From assembly GCF_022171985.1 (NCBI RefSeq), contig NZ_JAJVHF010000002.1, positions 248,001-312,000 on the forward strand: a stretch of 64,000 nt of DNA. Direction: 5' to 3'. Position numbers and translations under genes: made by a program. A model generated the notes under the pieces. It had not been told where the DNA came from and did no database searches. It saw nothing but the letters and a program-made list of their open reading frames with translations. The DNA comes from Huaxiibacter chinensis (lineage in GTDB: Bacteria; Pseudomonadota; Gammaproteobacteria; Enterobacterales; Enterobacteriaceae). Shown here piece by piece: positions 19,088 to 29,794 of the stretch; positions within the stretch are counted from its first letter, which is position 1; every line of letters starts with the position of its first letter.

Positions 19088-19172
19088 GCCGAAGTGGCGA
19101 AATCGGTAGACGCAGTTGATTCAAAATCAACCGTAGAAATACGTGCCGGTTCGAGTCCGGCCTTCGGCACCA
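19088..19172 (+). tRNA. leuX: tRNA-Leu (anticodon CAA)
   Basis: 85-base class II tRNA with encoded CCA. Stems close as expected: acceptor GCCGAAG/CTTCGGC, anticodon stem GTTGA/TCAAC with loop TTCAAAA (anticodon CAA), a variable arm and the T arm with TTCGAGT. It equals the E. coli leuX tRNA. leuX is a well-known integration hotspot, and the 3' end here is the left attachment site of the island that follows. Confidence 0.97.
19150..19166 (+). other. attL core in the leuX 3' end
   Basis: TTCGAGTCCGGCCTTCG of the tRNA T-arm/acceptor is repeated exactly at 41225-41241, with a near-match beyond it (GGCAC versus GCAC). The island between the two copies is about 22.1 kb. Confidence 0.88.
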
Positions 19173-19185
19173 TCGGAACATGAAT

Positions 19186-19209
19186 AGACGTCAACGGACG
19201 TCTTTTTTT
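19186..19209 (+). terminator. leuX terminator
   Basis: AGACGTC pairs with GACGTCT around AACG and is followed by six T residues, 14 bases after the tRNA. Confidence 0.88.
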
Positions 19210-19296
19210 GTGCCTGAAATCCAGTATCCGCAAGGCTTTCCTCGCTTTTTCACTCAACCTAAGTCAACCTGATTCAATCTACATCAACTTACTGAT

Positions 19297-19317
19297 GCGG
19301 GTACAACTGCGGGTATA
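19297..19317. promoter_or_regulatory. Probable integrase arm-type site, left end
   Basis: A GGGTACAA-C-TGCGGGTATA sequence recurs with few changes at 41151-41171 beside the right end; an inverted GTACCCACA lies at 19338. Such repeats next to both ends are what arm-type integrase sites of P4-like elements look like. Inferred from position and similarity only. Confidence 0.5.
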
Positions 19318-19370
19318 TCCCGGTTCGATAATGTTTGTACCCACACAGAACCCTTGAAAGGATACTCATC

Positions 19371-20630
19371 ATGGCTCTGAGTGATGTGAAGGTTCGTACG
19401 GCCAAGCCTGAAGAAAAAGCCTATAAGCTTACCGATGGTGACGGCATGGTTTTGCTGGTTCATCCTAACGGCTCAAAATACTGGCGGCTACGCTATCGCT
19501 TTGGCGGTAAAGAGAAGATGCTGGCGTTGGGGAAATACCCTGAAGTGTCATTGGCTGATGCCCGGGCACGGCGTGATGAAGCCCGTAAGCATCTAGCTAA
19601 CGGTGTAGATCCTAGTGAGAACAAGAAAGCCGTTCAGGTAGAGCAGGAGCAAGAGGCGATAACATTTGAAGTGGTTGCCAGAGACTGGCACGCCAGCAAT
19701 CAGAAGTGGTCTGCATCACATAGCGCTCGTGTATTGAAAAGCCTCGAAGATAATCTCTTTGCTGCCATCGGTAAGCGGAACATTGCTGAATTGAAGACAC
19801 GGGATCTGCTTGTACCCATCAAAGCCGTCGAGTCATCCGGACGCCTTGAAGTCGCCGCCCGTTTACAACAGCGTACTACCGCGATTATGCGCTTTGCCGT
19901 TCAGAGCGGATTAATCGACTACAACCCCGCTCAAGAAATTGCCGGTGCGGTTGCTACGGCGAAAAGACAGCATCGTGCCGCTCTGGAACTCAATCGCATA
20001 CCTGAATTACTTCACCGCATCGATCACTACTCTGGCAGACCGTTAACCCGACTGGCTGTTGAACTCACTTTGTTGGTCTTCATCCGTTCAAGTGAGCTGC
20101 GTTTTGCCCGTTGGTCAGAAGTAGACTTTGAAACGGCCATGTGGACGATTCCAGGCGAGCGCGAACCACTGGAAGGAGTCAAGCATTCTCAGCGTGGTTC
20201 GAAGATGCGGACACCTCATCTTGTGCCTTTGTCGCGGCAAGCTTTAGCCATTTTGGAGAAGATCAAAAGCATGAGTGGGAATCGAGAGCTGATTTTTGTG
20301 GGTGATCACGATCCACGTAAGCCTATGAGTGAGAACACGGTGAACAAGGCGCTGAGAGTGATGGGTTATGACACGAAAACGGAAGTGTGTGGGCATGGTT
20401 TCAGGACGATGGCGTGTAGTTCTCTGATTGAGTCAGGATTGTGGTCGAGGGATGCAGTGGAGCGGCAGATGAGTCACCAGGAACGTAACTCTGTGCGGGC
20501 GGCTTACATCCATAAGGCGGAGCATCTGGGAGAGAGGAGACTGATGTTGCAGTGGTGGGCTGATTATCTGGATATTAATCGAGAAAAATCAATTAGCCCG
20601 TTTGACTTTGCTAAGTTGAGGACTAAGTAA
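19371..20630 (+). CDS. int: P4-type tyrosine integrase
   Basis: 419-residue site-specific recombinase with the N-terminal DUF4102 arm-binding domain (LSDVKVRTAKPEEKAYKLTDGDGMVLLVHPNGSK region), a SAM-like core-binding domain and a C-terminal catalytic domain. Catalytic residues can be placed: Arg in FIRSSELRFARW, HGFR box, and the Tyr of VRAAYIHKAEH. The start at 19371 has AAAGGATACTC upstream; an earlier in-frame start at 19335 lies within the putative arm sites. It faces away from leuX, 200 bases from attL, the standard arrangement for islands in tRNA genes. Confidence 0.93.
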   Translation: MALSDVKVRTAKPEEKAYKLTDGDGMVLLVHPNGSKYWRLRYRFGGKEKMLALGKYPEVSLADARARRDEARKHLANGVDPSENKKAVQVEQEQEAITFEVVARDWHASNQKWSASHSARVLKSLEDNLFAAIGKRNIAELKTRDLLVPIKAVESSGRLEVAARLQQRTTAIMRFAVQSGLIDYNPAQEIAGAVATAKRQHRAALELNRIPELLHRIDHYSGRPLTRLAVELTLLVFIRSSELRFARWSEVDFETAMWTIPGEREPLEGVKHSQRGSKMRTPHLVPLSRQALAILEKIKSMSGNRELIFVGDHDPRKPMSENTVNKALRVMGYDTKTEVCGHGFRTMACSSLIESGLWSRDAVERQMSHQERNSVRAAYIHKAEHLGERRLMLQWWADYLDINREKSISPFDFAKLRTK

Positions 20631-21103
20631 ATTTAGCAAACGAGAACGATTTGGTATCCACCAAACGGAAAGCCATTTGTGGCATGTATAAATATGCGGC
20701 CTATCTGGAGGGAAGACGGGAGATGATGCACGTGTATGGGATAATCTTGCGTTAATGTTGAATGATTTACACAGCTCATTTAACAAAAATGCATAAAAGT
20801 GCGCAAGTTATAAAAATATTTGCGCATGTTTCATTCATGCTCGATTATTTTTTATTGATTTAAAATCAATCGCTTGTGTCGTAAGAAGTTTGTTTTTTTG
20901 CACCTAATTTACGAACATGCATCTCTGTAGGTCCGCTACTGCATTATTTTTTAGTTTACATTCTGATCTTTTTGCTCAATCATAGCTTCACCAAATCACT
21001 TTTAACTCTGTACATAAGCTACAGATTAGAGTGGTGAGGTGCGACAGACTGCAATCTGTCGCGTTGACTCAAACCCAAACGTCTAAATTAGGAGATCAAA
21101 TCT
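20631..21103. other. Gap between integrase and restriction operon
   Basis: About 470 AT-rich bases without a credible ORF. Near its right end is a perfect inverted repeat (21041-21062) placed 42 bases before the first gene of the next operon. The rest shows nothing recognisable. Confidence 0.65.
21041..21062. promoter_or_regulatory. Inverted repeat before the restriction operon
   Basis: GCGACAGA and TCTGTCGC form perfect 8-base arms around CTGCAA. Its inner motif CGACA...TGTCG is the same as in the two repeats before the WYL regulator gene. There is no U-tract, so an operator is more likely than a terminator. Confidence 0.6.
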
Positions 21104-21370
21104 ATGTCAGCTTATCAAATTTCTTACGATCTGCGAAAGCAGAAAGATTATGCCTCGCTCATTGAACGCATCAAGTCTTATGGGACCTGGTGTCATCCTC
21201 TGGAATCAACCTGGATTATTGTCACCGAGCAAACGGCAACTCAAGTTCGCGATTATCTCAAAACCGCTATGGATAACGATGATGGTTTACTCGTCACTGG
21301 TTTGCGGGGAGACGGTGCATGGTATGGGCTTTCCGACAAGATATCTCAATGGCTTAAAAACAACTTATAA
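21104..21370 (+). CDS. Cas2/SinR-like small protein
   Basis: 88-residue protein that resembles the SinR-like family with a Cas2/VapD-type ferredoxin fold: it begins SAYQISYDLRKQKDYASLIERIKSYG, where a beta strand ending in YDL is followed by a helix, and has a central TWIIVTE strand. No Cas1 and no CRISPR array are in the window. An AGGAG ribosome site lies 10 bases before the ATG. It is the first gene of the type I restriction cluster, 55 bases before the half-S gene. It might be a nuclease or a nucleic-acid-binding accessory; function unknown. Confidence 0.7.
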   Translation: MSAYQISYDLRKQKDYASLIERIKSYGTWCHPLESTWIIVTEQTATQVRDYLKTAMDNDDGLLVTGLRGDGAWYGLSDKISQWLKNNL

Positions 21371-21425
21371 TCGCCACGCTTAAGAATAGATGCGCCAGGG
21401 ATGGTGCAATAAATCAGGGGCCCGT

Positions 21426-22004
21426 ATGCCAACATCTTTAAAAAAGTTAGGTCAAATTGCAGGCATCCGTTCAGGCCACACTCTAAGGGGAGCAATCACG
21501 CCTGACCCTGAAGGGGATGTGCGTCTGTTACAGATTAAAGACCTTGATCAGGACTGGCAGTTCAATCATAACGCACTACCTACTGTCTTATGGGAACAAC
21601 GCATCGCTCCCCCATTTCTTGAACAGGGGGAGATTATTGTTGCGGCCAGGGGGAATCGTAATCTGGCAGTTGTCTATCGTGGCGAGGTTCCTGTGGTTGC
21701 TACCAGCCAGTTCCTGATTGTTAGCCTCAGAAGACAAGAGCGTGAGATTGTCCCCGAATACCTTTGCTGGCTGTTAAACCATCCGATGATTCAGCAATGG
21801 TTTCATCGGAGTGGCACCAATATTCAGTTAATAACGAAATCAGCGCTGCTGGATGTCGCTATCCCTGTTCCGCCTCTTGAAACCCAATTACAGCTTATCG
21901 ATCTCCAGCGTGTATGGCAGAAAGAAGATGAACTTATCAATAAGTTACAGAAAAATCGCCATCAGCTTGAACTTGGTATTTTACAAAAATTACTTAAGGA
22001 TTAA
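21426..22004 (+). CDS. Half-size type I specificity protein
   Basis: 192-residue S-like protein with a single target-recognition domain (residues about 3-150; LLQIKDLDQDW, IVAARGNRNLAVVYRG, RSGTNIQLITKSALLDVAIPVPPLETQ) and one C-terminal coiled helix (LQRVWQKEDELINKLQKNRHQLELGILQKLL). Normal HsdS has two such repeats, and a full HsdS is encoded two genes downstream. Half-S proteins can act as dimers. The start at 21426 is preceded by AGGGG; 21390 is an alternative giving 204 residues. Its stop is six bases before hsdM. It could give the HsdM a second specificity. Confidence 0.8.
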   Translation: MPTSLKKLGQIAGIRSGHTLRGAITPDPEGDVRLLQIKDLDQDWQFNHNALPTVLWEQRIAPPFLEQGEIIVAARGNRNLAVVYRGEVPVVATSQFLIVSLRRQEREIVPEYLCWLLNHPMIQQWFHRSGTNIQLITKSALLDVAIPVPPLETQLQLIDLQRVWQKEDELINKLQKNRHQLELGILQKLLKD

Positions 22005-22010
22005 TTTGTT

Positions 22011-23523
<1,513 letters not shown>

Positions 23524-23534
<11 letters not shown>

Positions 23535-24681
23535 AGGATGGACGAAAACCTTATTAGGAAATGTCATGCAGTTCAAAAATGGTTTGAACTTCACTAAAAA
23601 TGATACAGGCGAGGCTATTAAAATTGTCGGCGTGGCTAATTTTAAAGACTTAAACGAACTACATTCTACGGAACACTTGGATGTCGTGAGAATAGCTAAC
23701 AAAATTCGAGATGAAGAATTGCTGGCTAATGGCGATCTATTATTCGTGAGGTCAAATGGAAATAAGGAATTAATTGGTAGGTGTCTTTATTTTCCATGTA
23801 TTTCCGAAAGATTGTCTTTTTCTGGGTTCACGATAAGAGGAAGAGCAAAACAGGAGCTAGTAATACCGGAGTACATTGCTGCGGTAGCTCGCTCTTCATT
23901 TATGAAACAGCAAATATCAAAAAATGGAGGGGGCACAAATATATCGAATCTTAGCCAGAAAATTCTTAATGATATAGTGATCCCTCTACCAAAAATAGAT
24001 GAGCAAAAGAGAATTATTCAAGTCTTATCCGTCTGGGATAAGGCGATTGCAACTACTGAGAAACTGCTTTCCAATAGCCAGAAACAGAAAAAATCACTAA
24101 TGCAGCAGTTGTTAACTGGTAAGAGGTATGTTCCAGAGTTTAGTAAGGGTTGGAAAGAGGTTTACTTAGGCGATATAGCAAAAATCACAACTGGTAGTTC
24201 TAACCGGCAAGATTCTCAGTTGAGTGGGAAATATACATTTTTCGATCGCTCAGAAGATATACGCTCTAGTGACAGATATTTGTTCGATGGTGAAGCTATC
24301 ATCGTTCCTGGTGAAGGTCAGGATTTCATCCCAAAATATTTCTTTGGTAAATTTGATCTTCACCAACGAACATACGCAATTATGGATTTTCCAACCTGTG
24401 ATGGAAAATATCTTTTCTATGCTATTCACTACTTCAGGGCACACTTTTTGTCACAAGCGGTAGGGTCTACGGTAAAATCTCTACGTTTACCTATGTTTCA
24501 AAAGATGAAGTTGCATTTGCCAACATTAGCTGAACAAAAAAAAATCGCTTTAATTCTTTCTAATGCGGACCAAGAAATTGAATTACAACAGCAAAAACTC
24601 AACCATCTAAAACAAGAAAAAAAAGCCCTGATGCAGCAACTGCTTACCGGTAAACGCCGGGTAAAGGTGGAGACCGCATGA
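23524..24681 (+). CDS. hsdS: Type I specificity subunit HsdS
   Basis: 385 residues with two target-recognition domains, each followed by a conserved helix ending QQLLTGKR (near 200 and 378: KKSLMQQLLTGKRYV, KKALMQQLLTGKRRV). This is a complete two-repeat S subunit recognising a bipartite DNA site. Codon use and base composition in the first recognition domain are more AT-rich than hsdM and hsdR, as expected for domains exchanged by recombination. Start overlaps hsdM; the stop overlaps rhuM in ATGA. Confidence 0.93.
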
Positions 24682-25724
24682 TTGATAAACACTTACCTCA
24701 ACCTCCAGCAGGTGAATTCCTGCTGTTTCAAAGCGAGGATGGTCGCGCACGCGTTGAGTGTCGCTTTCAGTCAGATACGCTTTGGCTTACTCAAGCAACC
24801 ATGGCTGAGCTATATGGTAAGGATGTTCGTACCATCAACGAGCATCTGATCAACATCTTTTCGGAAGGCGAACTTGGTCAAAATTCAACTATCCGGAAAT
24901 TCCGGATAGTTCGCCAGGAAGGTAAACGTCAGGTTTCCAGAGAGATAGAACACTATAACCTAGAAGCTATATTAGCCGTAGGCTATCGTGTTCGCTCAGT
25001 TCGGGGGACTCAGTTCCGCCAGTGGGCCACGCAAACCCTACAGGAATATCTGATTAAAGGGTTTGTGATGGATGACGAGCGGCTGAAGAATCCGCCCGTT
25101 GGCTCTTCTGTGGTGCCTGACTACTTTGACGAGATGCTGGAACGTATCCGAGATATTCGTGCCAGCGAGCGGCGCGTCTATCTGCGTGTGCGGGAGATTT
25201 TCGCGCTGGCTACTGATTATCAGCCGACGCTGAAAGAGACCACCCTCTTCTTTCAAACCATCCAGAACAAACTGCACTTTGCCTGCACTGGGCGTACAGC
25301 CGCTGAGCTAATCCACCAGCGGGCAGATGCCAGCCTGCCTCATATGGGGCTCACCAGCTATAAAGGCAATGACGTGCGAAAAGGCGATGTCACGGTTGCT
25401 AAGAATTACCTGACCCAAAAAGAGGTCAGTGAGCTGAACCGTGTAGTGAATATGTGGCTGGACTATGCCGAAGATCAGGCGCTGCGCCGTCAGCAGGTTT
25501 TTTTGCAGGACTGGCAGGAGAAGCTGGATCAATTCCTGCAGTTCAACGACCGCAATGTGCTACAGGGCGCTGGGGCTATCAGTAAGAGAATGGCAGATGA
25601 AAAAGCTCAGGGTGAATATGCAAGATTTGCAGAGCAGCGGCGTTTGTTAAAAGAGGCTGAGGGTGAAAAGGATATTACCGAGCTACTGCACTGGAAAGCC
25701 GATAAAGATAAGGGAACATCATGA
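24678..25724 (+). CDS. rhuM: RhuM family protein
   Basis: 348-residue RhuM-type protein. The N-terminal region holds a helix-turn-helix-like segment (TMAELYGKDVRTINEHLINIF) and GTQFRQWATQTLQEYLIKGF, typical of the family; the C-terminal half is helical. RhuM was named from Salmonella pathogenicity island 3 and is often encoded inside type I restriction operons, though its role is unsettled. Here it is coupled by ATGA overlaps to both hsdS and hsdR, so its level should follow theirs. DNA binding is inferred. Confidence 0.85.
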   Translation: MIDKHLPQPPAGEFLLFQSEDGRARVECRFQSDTLWLTQATMAELYGKDVRTINEHLINIFSEGELGQNSTIRKFRIVRQEGKRQVSREIEHYNLEAILAVGYRVRSVRGTQFRQWATQTLQEYLIKGFVMDDERLKNPPVGSSVVPDYFDEMLERIRDIRASERRVYLRVREIFALATDYQPTLKETTLFFQTIQNKLHFACTGRTAAELIHQRADASLPHMGLTSYKGNDVRKGDVTVAKNYLTQKEVSELNRVVNMWLDYAEDQALRRQQVFLQDWQEKLDQFLQFNDRNVLQGAGAISKRMADEKAQGEYARFAEQRRLLKEAEGEKDITELLHWKADKDKGTS

Positions 25725-28700
25725 GCATGCAGATCGCGCCAAAATTCCAGGAAGAGTACAGCGCCAAACTCCCGGCACTGGCTCTCTTGAGCAATTTAGG
25801 CTGGACATATATTTCACCTCAGCAAGCCATGTCTGCGCGAGCAGGCAAGGCAGATCAGGTGGTCTTAAACCAGATTTTGCGTGAACAGTTAGCCAAGAGA
25901 ACGTTTATCTTTGCCGGTAAAGAGCATGTCATTTCCGACAAAGCGATTGATAGCCTAATTGCCGAAGTTAACAGTCCCGCATTAAATCAGGGTCTGATTA
26001 CTGCCAATGAGCACTTGTACAACCACCTTTTGTACGGCATCTCAGTGACGGAGTTTATCGATGGCAAACGGGCGAACCCAACTATCTCGTTGATCGACTG
26101 GAACAACCCGAAGAACAACAGCTTTGTTTTCACCGAAGAGTTCAGCGTGACACGCGCTAACGGCATTGAGGTGCGCAGGCCAGATATTGTCTGCTTTGTG
26201 AATGGTATTCCATTGGTAGTCATTGAGGCTAAGCGTCCGGACGGCAATGCTAAAAAAGGACCGACTATTGATGAGGGGATCTCACAAAGCCTGCGAAACC
26301 AGCGTCATGATGAAATTCCGCGACTGTTTGCCTATAGCCAGGTCTTACTCTCGATAAACGGTCATGATGGGCGTTACGGGACTTGCGGAACACCAGCCAA
26401 GTTTTGGGCGACATGGCGGGAAGAAGATATCTCCGATCTGGAGATGCTTACCATAAAAAACCGCAAACTTAACGCGCAGCAGATGGATTCAATCTTCAGT
26501 CACCGCCCGGTTGCATGCCTGGAATGGTATCAGAACCTGATCGCAGTGGGCGAGCTAGCTTTAACGGGTCAGGATCAGTTGCTTATAAGCCTTCTGTTAC
26601 CCGAGCGCATGCTGGATATGGCTCGCCTCTTCACATTGTTTGATAAGAGAGCCGGTAAGGTCATTGCCCGATATCAACAGGTGTTCAGTATCAAACGACT
26701 GCTACAGCGTATCGAAACGAAGAACCCTGATGGTAGCCGCAACGGTGGGGTTATCTGGCATACCACGGGTTCAGGTAAGTCGCTGACGATGGTTTTCCTC
26801 AGCAAGGCGCTGATTCTGAGTGAAACTCTCAAGCAGTGCCGCATCATCGTCGTAACCGATCGCGTCGATTTGGAAAACCAGCTCAGTCGCACCTTTATCT
26901 CAACCGGGGAGCTGGCCGGTAAAAGGGATAAAGCCGATGCCATTGCCACCTCTGGCAGACGTTTAGCCGAACAGATTGGCAAGGGTACTGAGCGCATTCT
27001 CTTCTCGTTGATTCAGAAATTTAACACTGCCACCCGCCTGCCCGAGTGCGTGAATACCAGCCCCGATATCATTGTGTTGATCGATGAAGGCCACCGTAGT
27101 CATGGCGGTGAGAGTCATCAACGCATGAAGCTGGCTCTACCCAACGCGGCCTTTGTTGCTTTCACCGGTACGCCGTTGCTGAAAGATGATAAGACCACTA
27201 ATAAATTTGGTCCCATCGTTCATGCTTACACCATGCAGCGTGCGGTAGAGGACAAGACCGTCACTCCGCTTCTCTACGAAGAGAGGCCGCCCGAGCTGAA
27301 TGTTAATGAACGAGCTATAGATAGTTGGTTTGACCGTATCACCGAGGGGTTAACGGATAAACAAAAAGCCGACTTGAAGCGTAAGTTTGCTAATAAAGGG
27401 CAGGTGTATAACGCTGACGATCGCATCCACCTTATTGCACTGGATATCGCCAACCATTTTGTCAAAAACATCGACGATGGCTTGAAGGGGCAGCTCGCCT
27501 GTGACAGTAAAGCTGCAGCGATAAAATACAAAAAGTATCTTGATGAAGCCGGACTGTTTGAGTCTGCAGTGGTCATTAGTTCTCCTGACACGCGTGAAGG
27601 GAATACCGAGGTGGATGAATCTGGTATCCCTGATGTGACCAAATGGTGGAAAGATAATGTCGGCTCTCAGGATGAGCAGGTTTACACGCGCAATGTCATT
27701 GAGCGTTTTGATAAAGATGATTCGCTGAAGCTACTTATTGTGGTCGATAAGTTACTTACCGGATTTGATGAACCCAAAAACGCCGTGCTTTACATCGATA
27801 AGCCTCTTAAGGGGCATAACCTGATTCAGGCCATAGCCCGTGTTAACCGCCTTCATCCTAAGAAAAAATTTGGTCTGTTAATCGATTATCGGGGCATCCT
27901 CAAAGAGTTGGATACCACCATTGAGGATTACCAAAAGTTGGCATCACGCACGCAGGGCGGGTTTGATATTGACGATCTGGTGGGGCTGTACGGCCAGATG
28001 AGTACGGAGTACAAGCGCCTTCCCCAGCTGTATAAAAATCTGTGGGCGATTTTCGCAGGTGTAAAAAACAAAAACGATATTGAGCAGCTCCGTCAGGTGC
28101 TGGTGCCGCGCACGGAAGAAAAGCATGGCGAAATGGTTGATGTGCATCTTAAAGTCCGTGAGGACTTTTATGAGGCACTCACGCAGTTTGCCAGCTGCCT
28201 GAAAGTGGCGTTGCAGTCAGCTACCTTCTTTGAGGATAAGAGTTTCAGCGAAGATGATCGCCAGCACTACAAAGAGACGCTGAGGCAATTTACCAGCTTG
28301 CGCCAGCTGGTGAAGCAGGATGCTGGTGAGACAGTAGATTATGATCAGTACACTGAACAGGTTAAAAAGCTGCTGGATAAACACGTTGTTGGCGTAGAAG
28401 TCCGCGAGCCTGATGGAGTGTATGAAGTCAGCAAAATGGGACAACGGCCCGAAGAGTGGAGCGAGGATAAAACTCGCAACGAAACGGATATTATCAAAAC
28501 CCGCGTAACCCGCATGATTGAGCAGGATTTACGTGATGATCCTTATGCTCAGGAAGCCTTCTCGAAGTTACTGCGTCTGGCTATTGAAGAGGCGGAAAAA
28601 CTGTTTGATCACCCTCTCAAGCAGTACATGCTATTTCGTGAGTTTGAGGAGCAAGTACAGGAACGGCGGCTGAACGAAATACCCGACGTATTTGCTGGTA

Positions 28701-28999
28701 ATCACCATGCACAGGCTTACTTCGGCGTGTACAAAAAAGTACTGCCGGAGGTTTTTGCCATTACCGATTCTCAGGTTATCGATAAGTGGGTGAAGCTTGC
28801 TTTTGAAGTAGATCAGGCTGTTGATATCTCAGTGGTTGAGAACTCGATCAATCCGCAAAATATCGAGGCTGATATTCGCAAGAAGCTTCTACCGATGATG
28901 TTTAAAGAATGTAAGGCAGTAGGTGGCGGAATGGATCAGGCGAAAAAGATTGTGGAAATGATCGTCCAGATTACCCGCGTAGGGCTGAGCGGAGTCTAA
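25721..28999 (+). CDS. hsdR: Type I restriction endonuclease HsdR
   Basis: 1092-residue motor and nuclease subunit. The N-terminal nuclease core is seen as RRPDIVCF...VVIEAKR (PD-ExK, near residues 148-168). The SF2 translocase follows: HTTGSGKSLT (Walker A, near 348), IDEGHRS (motif II, near 453), FTGTPL (motif III) and QAIARVNR (motif VI). A long helical C-terminal domain contacts HsdM. Full length with no break, so the complex appears functional. Start overlaps the rhuM stop (ATGA). The next gene begins within about 20 bases. Confidence 0.95.
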   Translation: MSMQIAPKFQEEYSAKLPALALLSNLGWTYISPQQAMSARAGKADQVVLNQILREQLAKRTFIFAGKEHVISDKAIDSLIAEVNSPALNQGLITANEHLYNHLLYGISVTEFIDGKRANPTISLIDWNNPKNNSFVFTEEFSVTRANGIEVRRPDIVCFVNGIPLVVIEAKRPDGNAKKGPTIDEGISQSLRNQRHDEIPRLFAYSQVLLSINGHDGRYGTCGTPAKFWATWREEDISDLEMLTIKNRKLNAQQMDSIFSHRPVACLEWYQNLIAVGELALTGQDQLLISLLLPERMLDMARLFTLFDKRAGKVIARYQQVFSIKRLLQRIETKNPDGSRNGGVIWHTTGSGKSLTMVFLSKALILSETLKQCRIIVVTDRVDLENQLSRTFISTGELAGKRDKADAIATSGRRLAEQIGKGTERILFSLIQKFNTATRLPECVNTSPDIIVLIDEGHRSHGGESHQRMKLALPNAAFVAFTGTPLLKDDKTTNKFGPIVHAYTMQRAVEDKTVTPLLYEERPPELNVNERAIDSWFDRITEGLTDKQKADLKRKFANKGQVYNADDRIHLIALDIANHFVKNIDDGLKGQLACDSKAAAIKYKKYLDEAGLFESAVVISSPDTREGNTEVDESGIPDVTKWWKDNVGSQDEQVYTRNVIERFDKDDSLKLLIVVDKLLTGFDEPKNAVLYIDKPLKGHNLIQAIARVNRLHPKKKFGLLIDYRGILKELDTTIEDYQKLASRTQGGFDIDDLVGLYGQMSTEYKRLPQLYKNLWAIFAGVKNKNDIEQLRQVLVPRTEEKHGEMVDVHLKVREDFYEALTQFASCLKVALQSATFFEDKSFSEDDRQHYKETLRQFTSLRQLVKQDAGETVDYDQYTEQVKKLLDKHVVGVEVREPDGVYEVSKMGQRPEEWSEDKTRNETDIIKTRVTRMIEQDLRDDPYAQEAFSKLLRLAIEEAEKLFDHPLKQYMLFREFEEQVQERRLNEIPDVFAGNHHAQAYFGVYKKVLPEVFAITDSQVIDKWVKLAFEVDQAVDISVVENSINPQNIEADIRKKLLPMMFKECKAVGGGMDQAKKIVEMIVQITRVGLSGV

Positions 29000-29017
29000 A
29001 TTGTGTGTGAAAGAGCA

Positions 29018-29737
29018 ATGAGCTTCATTTACGGTGATGAACGCATTACTTTCGAGTGTAAACCCCGACCGTTGGTGAATGGGCGCATTCTGATAAAAGT
29101 TCACCCTGACTGTCGGGTTGTAGTATCCGCGCCGCAGGATACCGATGACCAACAGGTTCTGAATGCCGTTGAAAAGCGTGGGCGCTGGATCTATCAGCAG
29201 CTACGGGACTTCCGTAAGCAGCTGGAATATATAACTCCACGACAGTATATCAGCGGTGAGAGTCACTATTACCTGGGCAAACAGTACATGCTTAAGGTGA
29301 TAGTGGCTCCCTCTGAGGCACAGGGCGTAAAAATGTTGCGTGGCAAGCTGGAAGTCACCTTACGCCATAAGAGCGCTGAAAAGGTTCTACAGTTGCTGAC
29401 TGACTGGTATAAGGCTCGAGCCCGCGAAGTCTTCGCCAAGAGGCTGAACGCTATGCTGGAGCAAGCGTTATGGGTCAGTGACTCACCGCCATTGCGCATT
29501 CTTACCATGCAGACTCAGTGGGGAAGTTGTTCCCCCAATGGAAGGGTGACCCTGAATCCCAATCTGGTAAAGGCCCCGCGTGAGTGTATCGATTACGTTA
29601 TCTTGCATGAACTCTGCCATCTGGCCGAGCATAACCATAGCGAACGCTTCTACCGGCTCATGGGGCAGGTAATGCCTGACTGGGAGAAGACCAAGAAGCG
29701 TTTGGATGGGATGGCTGGGATGATAATGACAAGCTAA
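29018..29737 (+). CDS. YgjP/SprT-type zinc metalloprotease
   Basis: 239 residues from the ATG at 29018, or 244 from a GTG at 29003, of the YgjP (DUF45) family. The zinc motif HELCHLAEHNHSERF (HExxH plus a further His) is near residues 200-214, preceded by QTQWGSCSPNGRVTLNPNL, the family signature. Such genes commonly follow hsdR in type I operons, but the substrate is unknown; possible roles are removal of restriction subunits or of cross-linked proteins. It begins about 18 bases after hsdR and is probably co-transcribed. Confidence 0.88.
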   Translation: MSFIYGDERITFECKPRPLVNGRILIKVHPDCRVVVSAPQDTDDQQVLNAVEKRGRWIYQQLRDFRKQLEYITPRQYISGESHYYLGKQYMLKVIVAPSEAQGVKMLRGKLEVTLRHKSAEKVLQLLTDWYKARAREVFAKRLNAMLEQALWVSDSPPLRILTMQTQWGSCSPNGRVTLNPNLVKAPRECIDYVILHELCHLAEHNHSERFYRLMGQVMPDWEKTKKRLDGMAGMIMTS

Positions 29738-29794
29738 ACATAATGGCGTGCGATGCTTCAATCCTGCAGCATCCATCGCTTGAGGGAGGAGAAT

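Noticed and set aside
21104..21370. Cas2-like gene as sign of a CRISPR system
   Set aside because: No Cas1, other cas gene or repeat-spacer array in the window; SinR/VapD-like families share the fold.
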